This document shows positions 1 to 10,454 of a stretch of 64,000 nucleotides of DNA, piece after piece. This stretch comes from Trissonchulus latispiculum (taxonomy: Eukaryota > Nematoda > Enoplea > Enoplida > Ironidae), in contig JASAND010028244.1 in the NCBI GenBank assembly GCA_030248195.1, forward strand, positions 1 through 64,000. The letters are read 5' to 3'. The position numbers and the translations under genes are program-made. A model generated the notes under the pieces. That model made no database searches and was not told where the DNA came from. It saw only the letters and a program-made list of their open reading frames with translations. Each line of letters opens with the position of its first letter. Positions within the stretch are counted from its first letter, which is position 1.

Positions 1-2714
1 CACTTTGAATTAATGTACAGGACTTATTATTCACTATTCCAGCCTGGCGAACATGTCGGAATTATGCTCGTAGTGCGCTGATTACGGATATGCAAAATAT
101 GCTTGTAATAAACGCTTTTTTTTCGTCACACAAGCCCTACTTTATTCCAACTCCTTAATTCCTACATCGAAAAAAGTGTGTTTCAAAGTAGGACAGCTTA
201 TTTGTGTTCTGTTCATGATAGGCATACAAAATTTATCATTTCTTAATGCTAAAACTCTGAATTTTTCAATGAAATAGTTCCCTTTTTGTTTTGTTGAACC
301 AGTTTACATTTATTCCTCCTGCCACAATTACCCCCGCTCCCACATGACTTTTGGGGTAACTTCGGCACGAAGTTCTGGGGAGATTCTGCTACCAAAACGG
401 TTGAGTTTAAAGTCAATTTCATGCATTCTGGTAGTGCAGCCACAGAGTTCCATTGGCCCATAAATCCCGATGGAGGATGGTTTCCACCAGTGGAAATTTT
501 TGGAAAACTGAAGGATCCAGCAATTCCGGCAACCTCCCGCCTGTTTAAAATATCGGATGACTCAATGGATGAGATCGGGGACCAGTTTCTTGACGTGCGA
601 AATAAAATTTTTGCTTAACAACCCTTCCTCTACGACCTTTGCATTTTTTTGAACATTCCAATTCCCGCTGCCAAACATAAATCCCACTGCCTCTTTAAAA
701 TCACTTTATTTCGTATTTTTGTTTACTTTTTGAACTGTATACTTGCTCTTGTTTTTTACTAGTCAGTTGAGGAGTACCGCTTCATTTAATACGCCTTTTT
801 TCTTGTCAGTACTGGTTCCTTCTTGTAGTTTACAGAAAACCTTGTTTTCGTGCTTCAGAAGCCTTGTTTTTGTTGTATACTTTTGTTGGATGAATCAGCA
901 ATTTTTTAAAAACTTTCAAACATGCCAATGTTGCCCCTAGGGGAGGTTAAATCGATAAAACAAGCTAATTTATGGCTGGTGCCGAAATCACCCCACCCGG
1001 GGGTAACTTCGGCACCTGGCCATTTTTAAAAAAAATTAATATTGCACTCCGAAATGTCAACGTATGACAGCGGAGCGCGATAGAGGACGTCGAAAGCGTC
1101 AAATTAATACCAAAACTGGCTTGGTAGGGCTAATAATACAAAAGTTGCACTGCTTCAAATTTTGAAAACCTGCCGAAGTTACCCCATTTTACCGTACGTA
1201 TATAACTCATGTTATATTGGGAGGGAACCTGGAAAGTATTTTGGGTAAAAATACGCTTTTAATTAATTTAATTAAAATTCAATACAGATTGCATATGGAA
1301 TTTTTACAGAGCATTCGTTGAAATTACAATAATATTTAAGGCGCACTGCGTGTTCGTGCACCCAAATTATGCGGAAGGTTGTCGAAGTACTCCAAATAGG
1401 GTAATTGGTACTCATTTATAGTGCGAAACACGCATTATAATTTCATAAGACACTTAAAATTTTTTGAAAAATGGGCGTTTTTCACATGGCAGGAAAAAAT
1501 TCCTGGGGGGGCTACACAATTTCGGGGGGGGGACTTCATTTCCCCCCCCCCCTGGCTACGCGCCTGCCTATGGGTGGGTGGTGGTGAACATAGTTTCCCT
1601 GGAACTTTGGGTCTGGGAGGAGGTAAATTTTGGAAGATTGGTGGTCGACCCAAGAAATGTGATGGGGGGTACCCAGAATTCGGACCCCCCTTACCAATTA
1701 CCCCCCCCCCCAGAATTCGGACCTCAGAAATTTCGAAAAATGACCAAAAAATGCAAAATTTTCTGTAATTTAGCCCATTTTTCTTCAAAATAAGGCCTCT
1801 TTTTCACGTTTTAGGCGTTTTTGTACCGTTTTAAAGTCGCGATTTTAAGTCAAAATTTTAGTAAATTTTTCAAAAAATGACCATTTTTCGGCCAAATTTA
1901 GCTAACTTTTTGGGTCCAAAAATCTGTGGAGGGGGGGTAGCCGAAAGTTGGGGGAGGGTATGCCAAAAATTCTGGGGGGGGGGGGGGGGGGGTAAAATTG
2001 GTCACCAAATTTTGGGGGAGATACCCCCCCCCCCCAAAGGAAAGTATGCCCGACATACGATATTGTACATATAAGGTGTTGCTGGCGAAAAATAGTGGGG
2101 TTTGGGGTTCGAAAACAAAAAAAAATTGCTAAAATTCGCTTAGGCTTAATTATATACCTGAAAAATCGCTCAAAATAGCTAAAAATTGAGAAAATTTTTC
2201 AGATTTTTAACGAAAAATTGTTTGCCGACCATTCCTCGAAAATTTTTCTATCCACTCCCCAAATCGAATTTTTTCAGAGCCCCTCCCCGTGTTTGCCAGT
2301 CCCCCTCCCTACTTTTTTCAAACCTACACCCTATTCTCTACCCCCACTTTTGCACCAGCCACACCTATGCCCCCAACTCCCGCGCCGGGGCCCCATCCGA
2401 AAAGTTTGAGAGATGGTTTGGAAAAATGGCTGGGCCCCCCAGAAAGACCTCCCACCATCATTATATACACCTACAACCGTAGTTTCCACTGAAATTTTGG
2501 AAAATTGGTGTTCGTCCCCCAAAAAATATGATGGGGGTCCGTACCCCCAGCCCCAAACAACCTACCCCAGGATTTGGGACCTCACAAATTTCGAAAAATG
2601 GCCAAAAACGCACAATGTTCTGTAATTTTTAAACCTCCCAACCCCGAGATCATACGGTAAAACGGGGTAACTTCGGATTCAAGAGGTAACAACATTGGCA
2701 TACCTGTGACAAAC
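1..2714. repeat. Tandem repeat unit 1 of 3 (long variant)
   Basis: First of three head-to-tail copies. The same start (CACTTTGAATTAATGTACAGG minus its last base) recurs at 2715 and 4979. This copy is longer than unit 2 (2,264 bp), mostly because of an extra segment at about 1197-1592 and longer poly-G/poly-C runs around 1504-1552, 1682-1711 and 1975-2034. It contains a short plus-strand frame (421-618) that is also open in units 2 and 3. The left edge may be cut by the window start. Confidence 0.9.
1197..1592. other. Extra segment present only in tandem unit 1
   Basis: About 396 bp between the element terminus (ending at 1196) and the shared sequence TAGTTTCCCTGG. Units 2 and 3 pass directly from one to the other. 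It could be an insertion into unit 1 or a deletion in the ancestor of units 2 and 3. It has G and C runs but no recognisable gene. Confidence 0.6.
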
Positions 2715-3902
2715 CACTTTGAATTAATGTACAGGACTTATTATTCACTATTCCAGCCTGGCGAACATGTCGGAATTACCCTCGTAGTGCGCTGATTACG
2801 AATATGCAAAATATGCTTGTAATAAACGCTTTTTTCGTCACACAAGCCCTACTTTATTCCAACTCCTTAATTTATCGAAAAAAGTGTGTTTCAAAGTAGG
2901 ACAGCTTATTTGTGTTCTGTTCATGATAGGCATACAAAATTTATCATTTCTTAATGCTAAAACTCTGAATTTTTCAATGAAATAGTTCCTTTTGTTGTGT
3001 TGAACCAGTTTACATTTATTCCTCCTGCCACAATTACCCCCGCTCCCACATGACTTTTGGGGTAACTTCGGCACGAATTTCTGGGGGAGATTCTGCTACC
3101 AAAATGGTTGAGTTTAAAGTCAATTTCATGCATTCTGGTAGTGCAGCCACAGAGTTCCATTGGCCCATAAATCCCGATGGAGGATGGTTTCCACCGGTGG
3201 AAATTTTTGGAAAACTGAAGGATCCACCAATTCCGGCAACCTCCCGCCTGTTTAAAATATCGGATGACGCAATGGATGAGATCGGGGACCAGTTTCTTGA
3301 CGTGCGAGATAAAATTTTTGCTTAACAACCCTTCCTCTACGACCTTTGCATTTTTTTGAACACTCCAATTCCCGCTGCCAAACATAAATCCCACTGCATC
3401 TTTGAAATCACTTTATTTCGTATTTTTGTGTACTTTTTGAACTGTATACTTGCTCTTGTTTTTTACTAGTCAGTTGAGGAGTACCGCTTCATTTAATACG
3501 CCTTTTTTCTTGTCAGTACTGGTTCTTTCTTGTAGTTTACAGAAAACCTTGTTTTCATGCTTCTAAGCCTTGTTTTTGTTGTATACTGTTGTTGGATGAA
3601 TCAGCAATTTTTTAAAAACTTTCAAACATGCCAATGTTGCCCCTAGGGGAGGTTAAATCGATAAAACAAGCTAATTTATGGCTGGTGCCTAAATCACCCC
3701 ACCCGGGGGTAACTTCGGCACCTGGCCATTTTTTAAAAAAATTAATATTGCACTCCGAAATGTCAACGTATGACAGCGGAGCGCGATAGAGGACGTCGAA
3801 AGCGTCAAATTAATACCAAAACTGGCTTGGTAGGGCTAATAATACAAAAGTTGCACTGCTTCAAATTTTGAAAACCTGCCGAAGTTACCCCATTTTACCG
3901 TA
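2653..3902. mobile_element. TA-flanked inverted-repeat element in unit 2
   Basis: A 24-base terminal sequence beginning TACGGTAAAACGGGG at 2653-2676 has its reverse complement, with one mismatch, at 3879-3902 (ending CCCCATTTTACCGTA). Both ends are flanked by TA, as expected for a TA-targeting DNA transposon or MITE of about 1.25 kb. The only open frame is a 73-codon one at about 3107-3325 that I do not recognise. Assignment to a superfamily is not possible from the termini alone. Confidence 0.6.
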
Positions 3903-4978
3903 GTTTCCCTGGAACTTTGGGTCTGGGGGGGGTAAATCTTGGGTGGTTGGTGGTCGACCCAAGAAATGTGATGGGGGGTGCCCCCCCAACCCCCCCCAGA
4001 ATTCGGACCTCAGAAATTTCGAAAAATGGCCTAAAAACGCAAAATTTTCTGTATTTTAACGCTTTTTTCGTCAAAACAAGGCCTGTTTTTATCGTTTTTG
4101 GCGTTTTTGCACCGTTTTAAAGCGATTTTAAGTCAAAATTTTAGAAAAATTTTTCAAAAAATGACCATTTTTCGGCCAAATTTAGCTAACTTTTTGGGCC
4201 CGAAAATAGCTGGAGGGTTCGGGGGGGTGGGTATCCGAAAGTTGGGGGAGTGCAAGTCAAAAATTCTGGGGGGGGTAAAATTGGTCCAAAATTTTGGGGG
4301 GATACCCCCCCAAAGGAAACTATGCCCGACATACGATATTGTACATATAAGGTGTTGCTGGCGAAAATAGTGGGGTTTGGGGTTCGAAAACAAAATTGCT
4401 AAAATTCGCTTAGGCTTAATTATATACCTGAAAAATCGCTCAAAATAGCTAAAAATTGAGAAAATTTTTCAGATTTTTAACGAAAAATTGTTTGCCGACC
4501 ATTCCTCGAAAATTTTTCTATCCACTCCCCCAAATCGAATTTTTCAGAGCCCCTCCCCGTGTTTGCCAGTCCCCCTTCCTACTTTTTTCAAACCTACACC
4601 CCATTCTCTACCCCCACTTTTTGCACCAGCCACACCTATGCCCCCAACTCCCGGGCCGGGGGCCCATCCGAAAAGTTTGAGAGATGGTTTGGAAAAATGG
4701 CTGGGCCCCCCGAGACCTCCCCATCATTATATACACCTACAACCGTAGTTTCCCTGGAAATTTTGGAAAATTGGTGTTCGTCCCCCAAAATATGATGGGG
4801 GTCCGTACCCCCAGCCCCAAACAACCTACCCCAGGATTTGGGACCTCACAAATTTCGAAAAATGGCCAAAAACGCACAATGTTCTGTAATTTTTAAACCT
4901 CCCAACCCCGAGATCATACGGTAAAACGGGGTAACTTCGGATTCAAGAGGTAACAACATTGGCATACCTGTGACAAAC
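2715..4978. repeat. Tandem repeat unit 2 of 3
   Basis: Second copy, 2,264 bp, close to identical to unit 3 over its whole length. Differences are mainly single bases and changes in homopolymer length. The units sit directly end to end, which points to local tandem duplication rather than independent insertions. Two thirds of the unit is AT-rich and the remainder alternates long G and C runs. Confidence 0.9.
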
Positions 4979-6168
4979 CACTTTGAATTAATGTACAGGA
5001 CTTATTATTCACTATTCCAGCCTGGCGAACATGTCGGAATTACCCTCGTAGTGCGCTGATTACGAATATGCAAAATATGCTTGTAATAAACGCTTTTTTC
5101 GTCACACAAGCCCTACTTTATTCCAACTCCTTAATTTATCGAAAAAAGTGTGTTTCAAAGTAGGACAGCTTATTTGTGTTCTGTTCATGATAGGCATACA
5201 AAATTTATCATTTCTTAATGCTAAAACTCTGAATTTTTCAATGAAATAGTTCCTTTTGTTGTGTTGAACCAGTTTACATTTATTCCTCCTGCCACAATTA
5301 CCCCCGCTCCCACATGACTTTTGGGGTAACTTCGGCACGAATTTCTGGGGAGATTCTGCTACCAAAATGGTTGAGTTTAAAGTCAATTTCATGCATTCTG
5401 GTAGTGCAGCCACAGAGTTCCATTGGCCCATAAATCCCGATGGAGGATGGTTTCCACCGGTGGAAATTTTTGGAAAACTGAAGGATCCACCAATTCCGGC
5501 AACCTCCCGCCTGTTTAAAATATCGGATGACGCAATGGATGAGATCGGGGACCAGTTTCTTGACGTGCGAGATAAAATTTTTGCTTAACAACCCTTCCTC
5601 TACGACCTTTGCATTTTTTGAACACTCCAATTCCCGCTGCCAAACATAAATCCCACTGCATCTTTGAAATCACTTTATTTCGTATTTTTGTGTACTTTTT
5701 GAACTGTATACTTGCTCTTGTTTTTTACTAGTCAGTTGAGGAGTACCGCTTCATTTAATACGCCTTTTTTCTTGTCAGTACTGGTTCTTTCTTGTAGTTT
5801 ACAGAAAACCTTGTTTTCATGCTTCTAAGCCTTGTTTTTGTTGTATATATACTGTTGTTGGATGAATCAGCAATTTTTTAAAAACTTTCAAACATGCCAA
5901 TGTTGCCCCTAGGGGAGGTTAAATCGATAAAACAAGCTAATTTATGGCTGGTGCCTAAATCACCCCACCCGGGGGTAACTTCGGCACCTGGCCATTTTTT
6001 AAAAAAATTAATATTGCACTCCGAAATGTCAACGTATGACAGCGGAGCGCGATAGAGGACGTCGAAAGCGTCAAATTAATACCAAAACTGGCTTGGTAGG
6101 GCTAATAATACAAAAGTTGCACTGCTTCAAATTTTGAAAACCTGCCGAAGTTACCCCATTTTACCGTA
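4917..6168. mobile_element. TA-flanked inverted-repeat element in unit 3
   Basis: The same element as at 2653-3902, with termini at 4917-4940 and 6145-6168. A third copy, cut by the window start, ends at 1196. The element lies at the same place in each tandem unit, so it was already present when the units duplicated. Confidence 0.6.
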
Positions 6169-7146
6169 GTTTCCCTGGAACTTTGGGTCTGGGGGGGGGT
6201 AAATCTTGGGTGGTTGGTGGTCGACCCAAGAAATGTGATGGGGGGTGCCCCCCCAACCCCCCCCCCCAGAATTCGGACCTCAGAAATTTCGAAAAATGGC
6301 CTAAAAACGCAAAATTTTCTGTATTTTAACGCTTTTTTCGTCAAAACAAGGCCTGTTTTTATCGTTTTTGGCGTTTTTGCACCGTTTTAAAGCGATTTTA
6401 AGTCAAAATTTTTCAAAAAATGACCATTTTTCGGCCAAATTTAGCTAACTTTTTGGGCCCGAAAATCGCTGGAGGGTTCGGGGGGAGGTAGCCGAAAGTT
6501 GGGAGAGTGCAAGTCAAAAATTCTGGGGGGGGGGGTAAAATTGGTCCAAAATTTTGGGGGGATACCCCCCCAAAGGAAACTATGCCCGACATACGATATT
6601 GTACATATAAGGTGTTGCTGGCGAAAATAGTGGGGTTTGGGGTTCGAAAACAAAATTGGTAAAATTCGCTTAGGCTTAATTATATACCTGAAAAATCGCT
6701 CAAAATAGCTAAAAATTGAGAAAATTTTTCAGATTTTTAACGAAAAATTGTTTGCCGACCATTCCTCGAAAATTTTTCTATCCACTCCCCCAAATCGAAT
6801 TTTTCAGAGCCCCTCCCCGTGTTTGCCAGTCCCCCTCCCTACTTTTTTCAAACCTACACCCCATTCTCTACCCCCACTTTTTGCACCAGCCACACCTATG
6901 CCCCCAACTCCCGGGCCGGGGGCCCATCCGAAAAGTTTGAGAGATGGTTTGGAAAAATGGCTGGGCCCCCCGAGACCTCCCCATCATTATATACACCTAC
7001 AACCGTAGTTTCCCTGGAAATTTTGGAAAATTGGTGTTCGTCCCCCAAAATATGATGGGGGTCCGTACCCCCAGCCCCAAACAACCTACCCCAGGATTTG
7101 GGACCTCACAAATTTCGAAAAATGGCCAAAAACGCACAATGTTCTG
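4979..7146. repeat. Tandem repeat unit 3 of 3 (3' end diverges)
   Basis: Third copy. It follows unit 2 until about 7150, just after GTTCTGTAATTT, then runs into unrelated sequence. The closing segment found in units 1 and 2 (the one containing ACGGTAAAACGGGG) is therefore absent, so the array ends inside a unit. Confidence 0.88.
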
Positions 7147-7487
7147 TAATTTAGCTCTTTTCTCTTTTTGGGTAGGAGGAATTTTTCTGTAAAAATGAGC
7201 CAAAAATGGTATTTTTTGCGTATGTTACAGGTAGAACGCAAAACGTCCTTAAAAATGCCATAATTTAAGCTAAAAATAGCCATCCCAGCGAAGCCGGTAA
7301 AGTTTTGAGAATTTGTCTATTTTTAGCAAAAATTTGGGCCCTCAAAAAAGGGGGGAAGCAAAAATCTCAAGAAGGGGCGATTTCGGGAGGGGATGGCAAA
7401 ATTCACCGCTGTTGGGGAAAAATGGCCCGAACACAGCAAAAATTTTTTTCTGAAGTAATATGGAACTTTCAATGCATTTAGAACACT
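7147..7487. other. AT-rich spacer, nothing recognised
   Basis: Unique AT-rich sequence between the tandem array and the LINE target-site duplication. No coding potential or repeat structure could be supported. Confidence 0.5.
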
Positions 7488-7505
7488 TAAAAAGCATCAA
7501 CTAAG
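7488..7505. repeat. LINE target-site duplication, low-coordinate copy
   Basis: TAAAAAGCATCAACTAAG, 18 bp, identical to 15065-15082. The pair brackets the minus-strand LINE and marks its 3' end. Perfect identity argues for a fairly recent insertion. Confidence 0.88.
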
Positions 7506-8400
7506 TTCTTTGTTTACTTTCTCATGCATATATCGCAAACGGTACAATCAAAAATAGTAACATACAGTCCATAATAGTATATCATAACAAATACAGAACA
7601 GCAAAATTTTAAATTCGCATTAATTCACGACAAAACCACAGTTTAAAGACAAAATTATACATTTCCAGCAGTGCATATAATGTTGACAATTTTAACAGTT
7701 GACAACTTTATCACACAAAAATTTTTCGAAGTTTATTCAGAAATTAATTTTATTTTCTTGGTTTTCTTCTGATATAATCCATGACCTGAAATTAGTACAA
7801 TTTATTAGAATCACATTTTATCTTGCAAATGTAAGTTACTGCGTATTCTAAAAAACAAACTACCGCAGAATTAACAACTGTAACAAATTATTTCAAACTA
7901 CAAGACACAATAAAATTAAGCAAATAAATTAAAAAAACCGAGAAAAAGAGAAAAAGTTCTGGTTTCACCACTGATCCGATCCCATGCCTTCTGATCCGAA
8001 GGCCACGGCTGAGCTCTGCTATAAAGGTATACTTAAAAAGCTGCACAAATTATTTATGATTAATTAATTTCAAGAAAAGCTTATGTTTAACACAGATGCT
8101 AAGTTGCTATAGAGTTTGCTGTTTTCTAATTTGAATTAATTTTTAGTCTTTAACACAACAGTTTTTGCGAAACTCATCCTTTTTCTCTTTTTCTTGGCTC
8201 CAGCATATTCCTGAAACAGATACAAAAACAAGCAGAATTATTAACAGAGGACGATTACTGAAATGACTACAAAGATTATTACATAATTTGTCCAAAAAAC
8301 CCTTTTTTCCGTTTTCAAAAAGATTGTAAATTCCCGTTATTTTTTAATTTTACGTGTCTAATCCCAGCAGCGGCCAAAAATTTTCTAAAAGAAAAATTTT

Positions 8401-8455
8401 GGCCGCTGGTGGGATCGAATCCACGTCTTTCAATTTGTAGCTGAGCCAAGGCGGC
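8401..8455 (-). other. tRNA-like fragment in the LINE 3'UTR
   Basis: On the minus strand, a GCCGCC end and a GCGGCC end could pair as an acceptor stem. Inside are an A-box-like TTGGCTCAGCTAC and a T-arm/B-box-like GGATTCGATCCC. The A-to-B spacing is far too short for a full tRNA (no anticodon arm), so this is at most a degenerate tRNA-derived (SINE-like) piece. It is not a functional tRNA gene. Confidence 0.3.
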
Positions 8456-8624
8456 TTCCTTTGAAGTCTGTCTGGGAGGCTTGCGTTTCCTGTTTGGCAG
8501 TTTGCAACAAAAGTGTGTCTTAATTTTTGGCTGAGCTAGTCTATTGATTTCTAGACTGCTCAGCAAAGCGGAACAAATAGTGTGCAACAAATTTTAACGT
8601 TCCCAGTATTCAAAAACCTGTTTT

Positions 8625-9162
8625 CAAGTGCAGTCGCTTGACTGCTTGTTTTACTGCGAGAAAGGGTTTTCCTGCATTTTCCCTTTGAAAAATGCAGGAC
8701 TGAAATTTTCTAATTTTGGGTTTTCTGCATTTTTCCTTTTAAAAAATGCAGATTTTTTACTATTTCTAATTAATTTTCTGTGACCATAACATATGCAAAA
8801 TATATTCTTTTTTCTATTTTAGGTGGCCAATTTATAATGCTGGCCTATTTCTGTGGATGTCCGCCGCCCGTTGTTTTAACGGGCGGCATTTATTCAATTT
8901 CTAAACCGGCGCTGGCCGGATTTTAATTTATTTGGAAATCTACCTGGCGGCAAGCCTTTTTGCTGGCTTCGCCGCCAGATGACCTGAAACTTACCTGGCG
9001 GCAGAAATACCACTTCTGCCGCCAGATGACAATTTGTGGTGACCTACCCGGCGGCAAATCTGCCAATTTGCCGCCGGATGACAATCGCTATGGATGACAG
9101 CCCGTGGAAATTGCGGGATTGGGCCCCCTGCATTTGCAAAATGAGACAAGCGACTTAGTCGC
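8625..9162. repeat. Array of perfect stem-loops in the LINE 3'UTR
   Basis: Consecutive inverted repeats with small loops: 8625-8648 (one bulge), 8671-8698 (CCTGCATTTT arms), 8724-8752 (TCTGCATTTT arms), 8863-8887 (GCCGCCCGTT arms, 5-base loop), 8906-8919 (CCGGC arms), 8944-8978 (CTGGCGGC arms plus an inner AAGCC/GGCTT stem), 8995-9025 (CTGGCGGCAGAA arms, 12 bp), 9048-9077 (CCGGCGGCAAAT arms, 12 bp) and 9150-9162 (GCGAC arms). The last three GC-rich units are related, yet each differs on both arms so that pairing is kept. Read on the element strand, they are followed by GGTARGT-like sequence (CCAGGTAAGT, CCGGGTAGGT, CCAGGTAGAT), which resembles a 5' splice site. Confidence 0.85.
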
Positions 9163-9676
9163 AATTTAAAAGTTTCAATTATTATGAAATCTAGGGCCCT
9201 TTTAATATTACATTAAATAGGTAACGAGAAAGTGTTGAGCTTAGGGGGAGGGACCTTCCCTGGGGGCCCGGTTCTGCAAAAATAACTTTGAATTTGGAAA
9301 ATTGAAAAACACAAAATTTGTCAAAAATCTAGCCGATTTTCCCCAAAATTGAAACCTTGAACCTGAAACACAAACAAAATACAAAATTAAGACTAAAATT
9401 AACAAAATCAACAAAGCAAATGCATAGTTTCAAATTAGCACAAGATCCACCTTTTTCAAAGTTCAAAGCCATGGATCAAATCTCAATTTCCTTTTAAGTT
9501 TTTATTTTTAGTCTACAAAGTCAGCCTTCTCAACTATTAATTAGCGAAAAACTAAACCGAAATCTTTCTTTCTTGAGTTTAGAAGGAAAAGTGTTGCGAT
9601 TCTATTCAACATTCTAACTTCCTGAAAATACACAAAAACAAATTATGCAAGATAACGCAAAAGCTCAAAACAATAA

Positions 9677-10454
9677 TTACACTTCTTTCAAAACCAAAAT
9701 ACCATCAACCAAGTCATACAGCCCAAAATTCCCGTTCAAATAGTTAGTTATACCAAATTCTCCTTCTAGGGCGCTCGCATTTGAGCCTATTCGCCCCAAC
9801 GATTTCTTGAAAACATCCCATGGGTCCTTAAGATTTTTTGACTTTTTAAAGATTTCCCGAGTAAACCAAATTGCCAACTGCGCCTCCTGAATGGCCAGAT
9901 TAGCACTAATTTGTAATTTTCGGTTTTTCCGCGCCACAAAACCCAAAATTTTCTCTTGCATAATTAAATTTCTGTATGCCAATTGGCTTAAACCTGCCAC
10001 CCATATGCCCTCCGGGGTAGCTACCTTTTTAAGCAGTTGGCAAACTTTTTGCCACAAATTCGAAACTCGAGGGCAAAGAACAAATACATGGATCACATCT
10101 TCGATTACCTCTATATTATTTTGAAGACAGAAATCACAAAATTCGCTGTTTCTCTTATCGATTTGATTCTTTCTCTTGTTGGTCATTAAAACATTATGCA
10201 CCAATTTTAAATGTACATCTAAAGCAATACTTTGAACAAACTTAGTTTTCATGGCTGACCAGATATATTCCCAATCATTTGGGTTTATAGCTGGAAATTT
10301 TTCAAGCCATTTTTCTTGCATTTTCTCTCGTTTTTTCGAAAATTTTTTGCACACTAAAAAGTCGTAAATTTGCTTCAATTTTGCATCTTTGTGCTTGTAA
10401 GCTTTGTTTCCAAAGCTTACAGAATCAGGATTAAAGTGAGGCTCAAGTTGTATT
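9677..10454 (-). pseudogene. Frameshifted C-terminal part of LINE ORF2
   Basis: The reading frame that continues ORF2 after the G-run slip. It is open from near 10462 down to the stop at 9677, and contains a 233-residue stretch from an internal methionine at 10378. It holds a CDFC....HVF..C zinc-binding pattern followed by WQKV, as in the C-terminal domains of L1/Tx1-type ORF2 proteins. The full protein would be about 1,190 residues, normal for the class. A sequencing error in the homopolymer is an alternative to a true mutation. Confidence 0.8.

Larger units (their letters stand above)
7506..9676 (-). other. Long 3' untranslated region of the LINE
   Basis: About 2.17 kb between the ORF2 stop and the 3' target-site duplication, with no coding potential. 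It holds a row of stem-loops (8625-9162), a tRNA-like fragment (8401-8455) and AT-rich sequence. This is much longer than typical LINE 3'UTRs. Where in it the reverse transcriptase binds is unknown. Confidence 0.75.

Noticed and set aside
1421..2625. Several overlapping 60-117 codon frames in both directions
   Set aside because: They come from long poly-G/poly-C and A/T-rich repeats that lack stops; composition is proline/glycine/phenylalanine-rich with no domain.
7970..8030. Second possible tRNA-like stretch (GATCCGATCCC, hairpin CCTTC..GAAGG) with TATAAA
   Set aside because: Too little structure to support a tRNA or a promoter.
8863..8887. GC-rich hairpin considered as a bacterial-type terminator or bacterial contamination
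   Set aside because: It lies inside a eukaryotic LINE with defined target-site duplications and is one of a related series.
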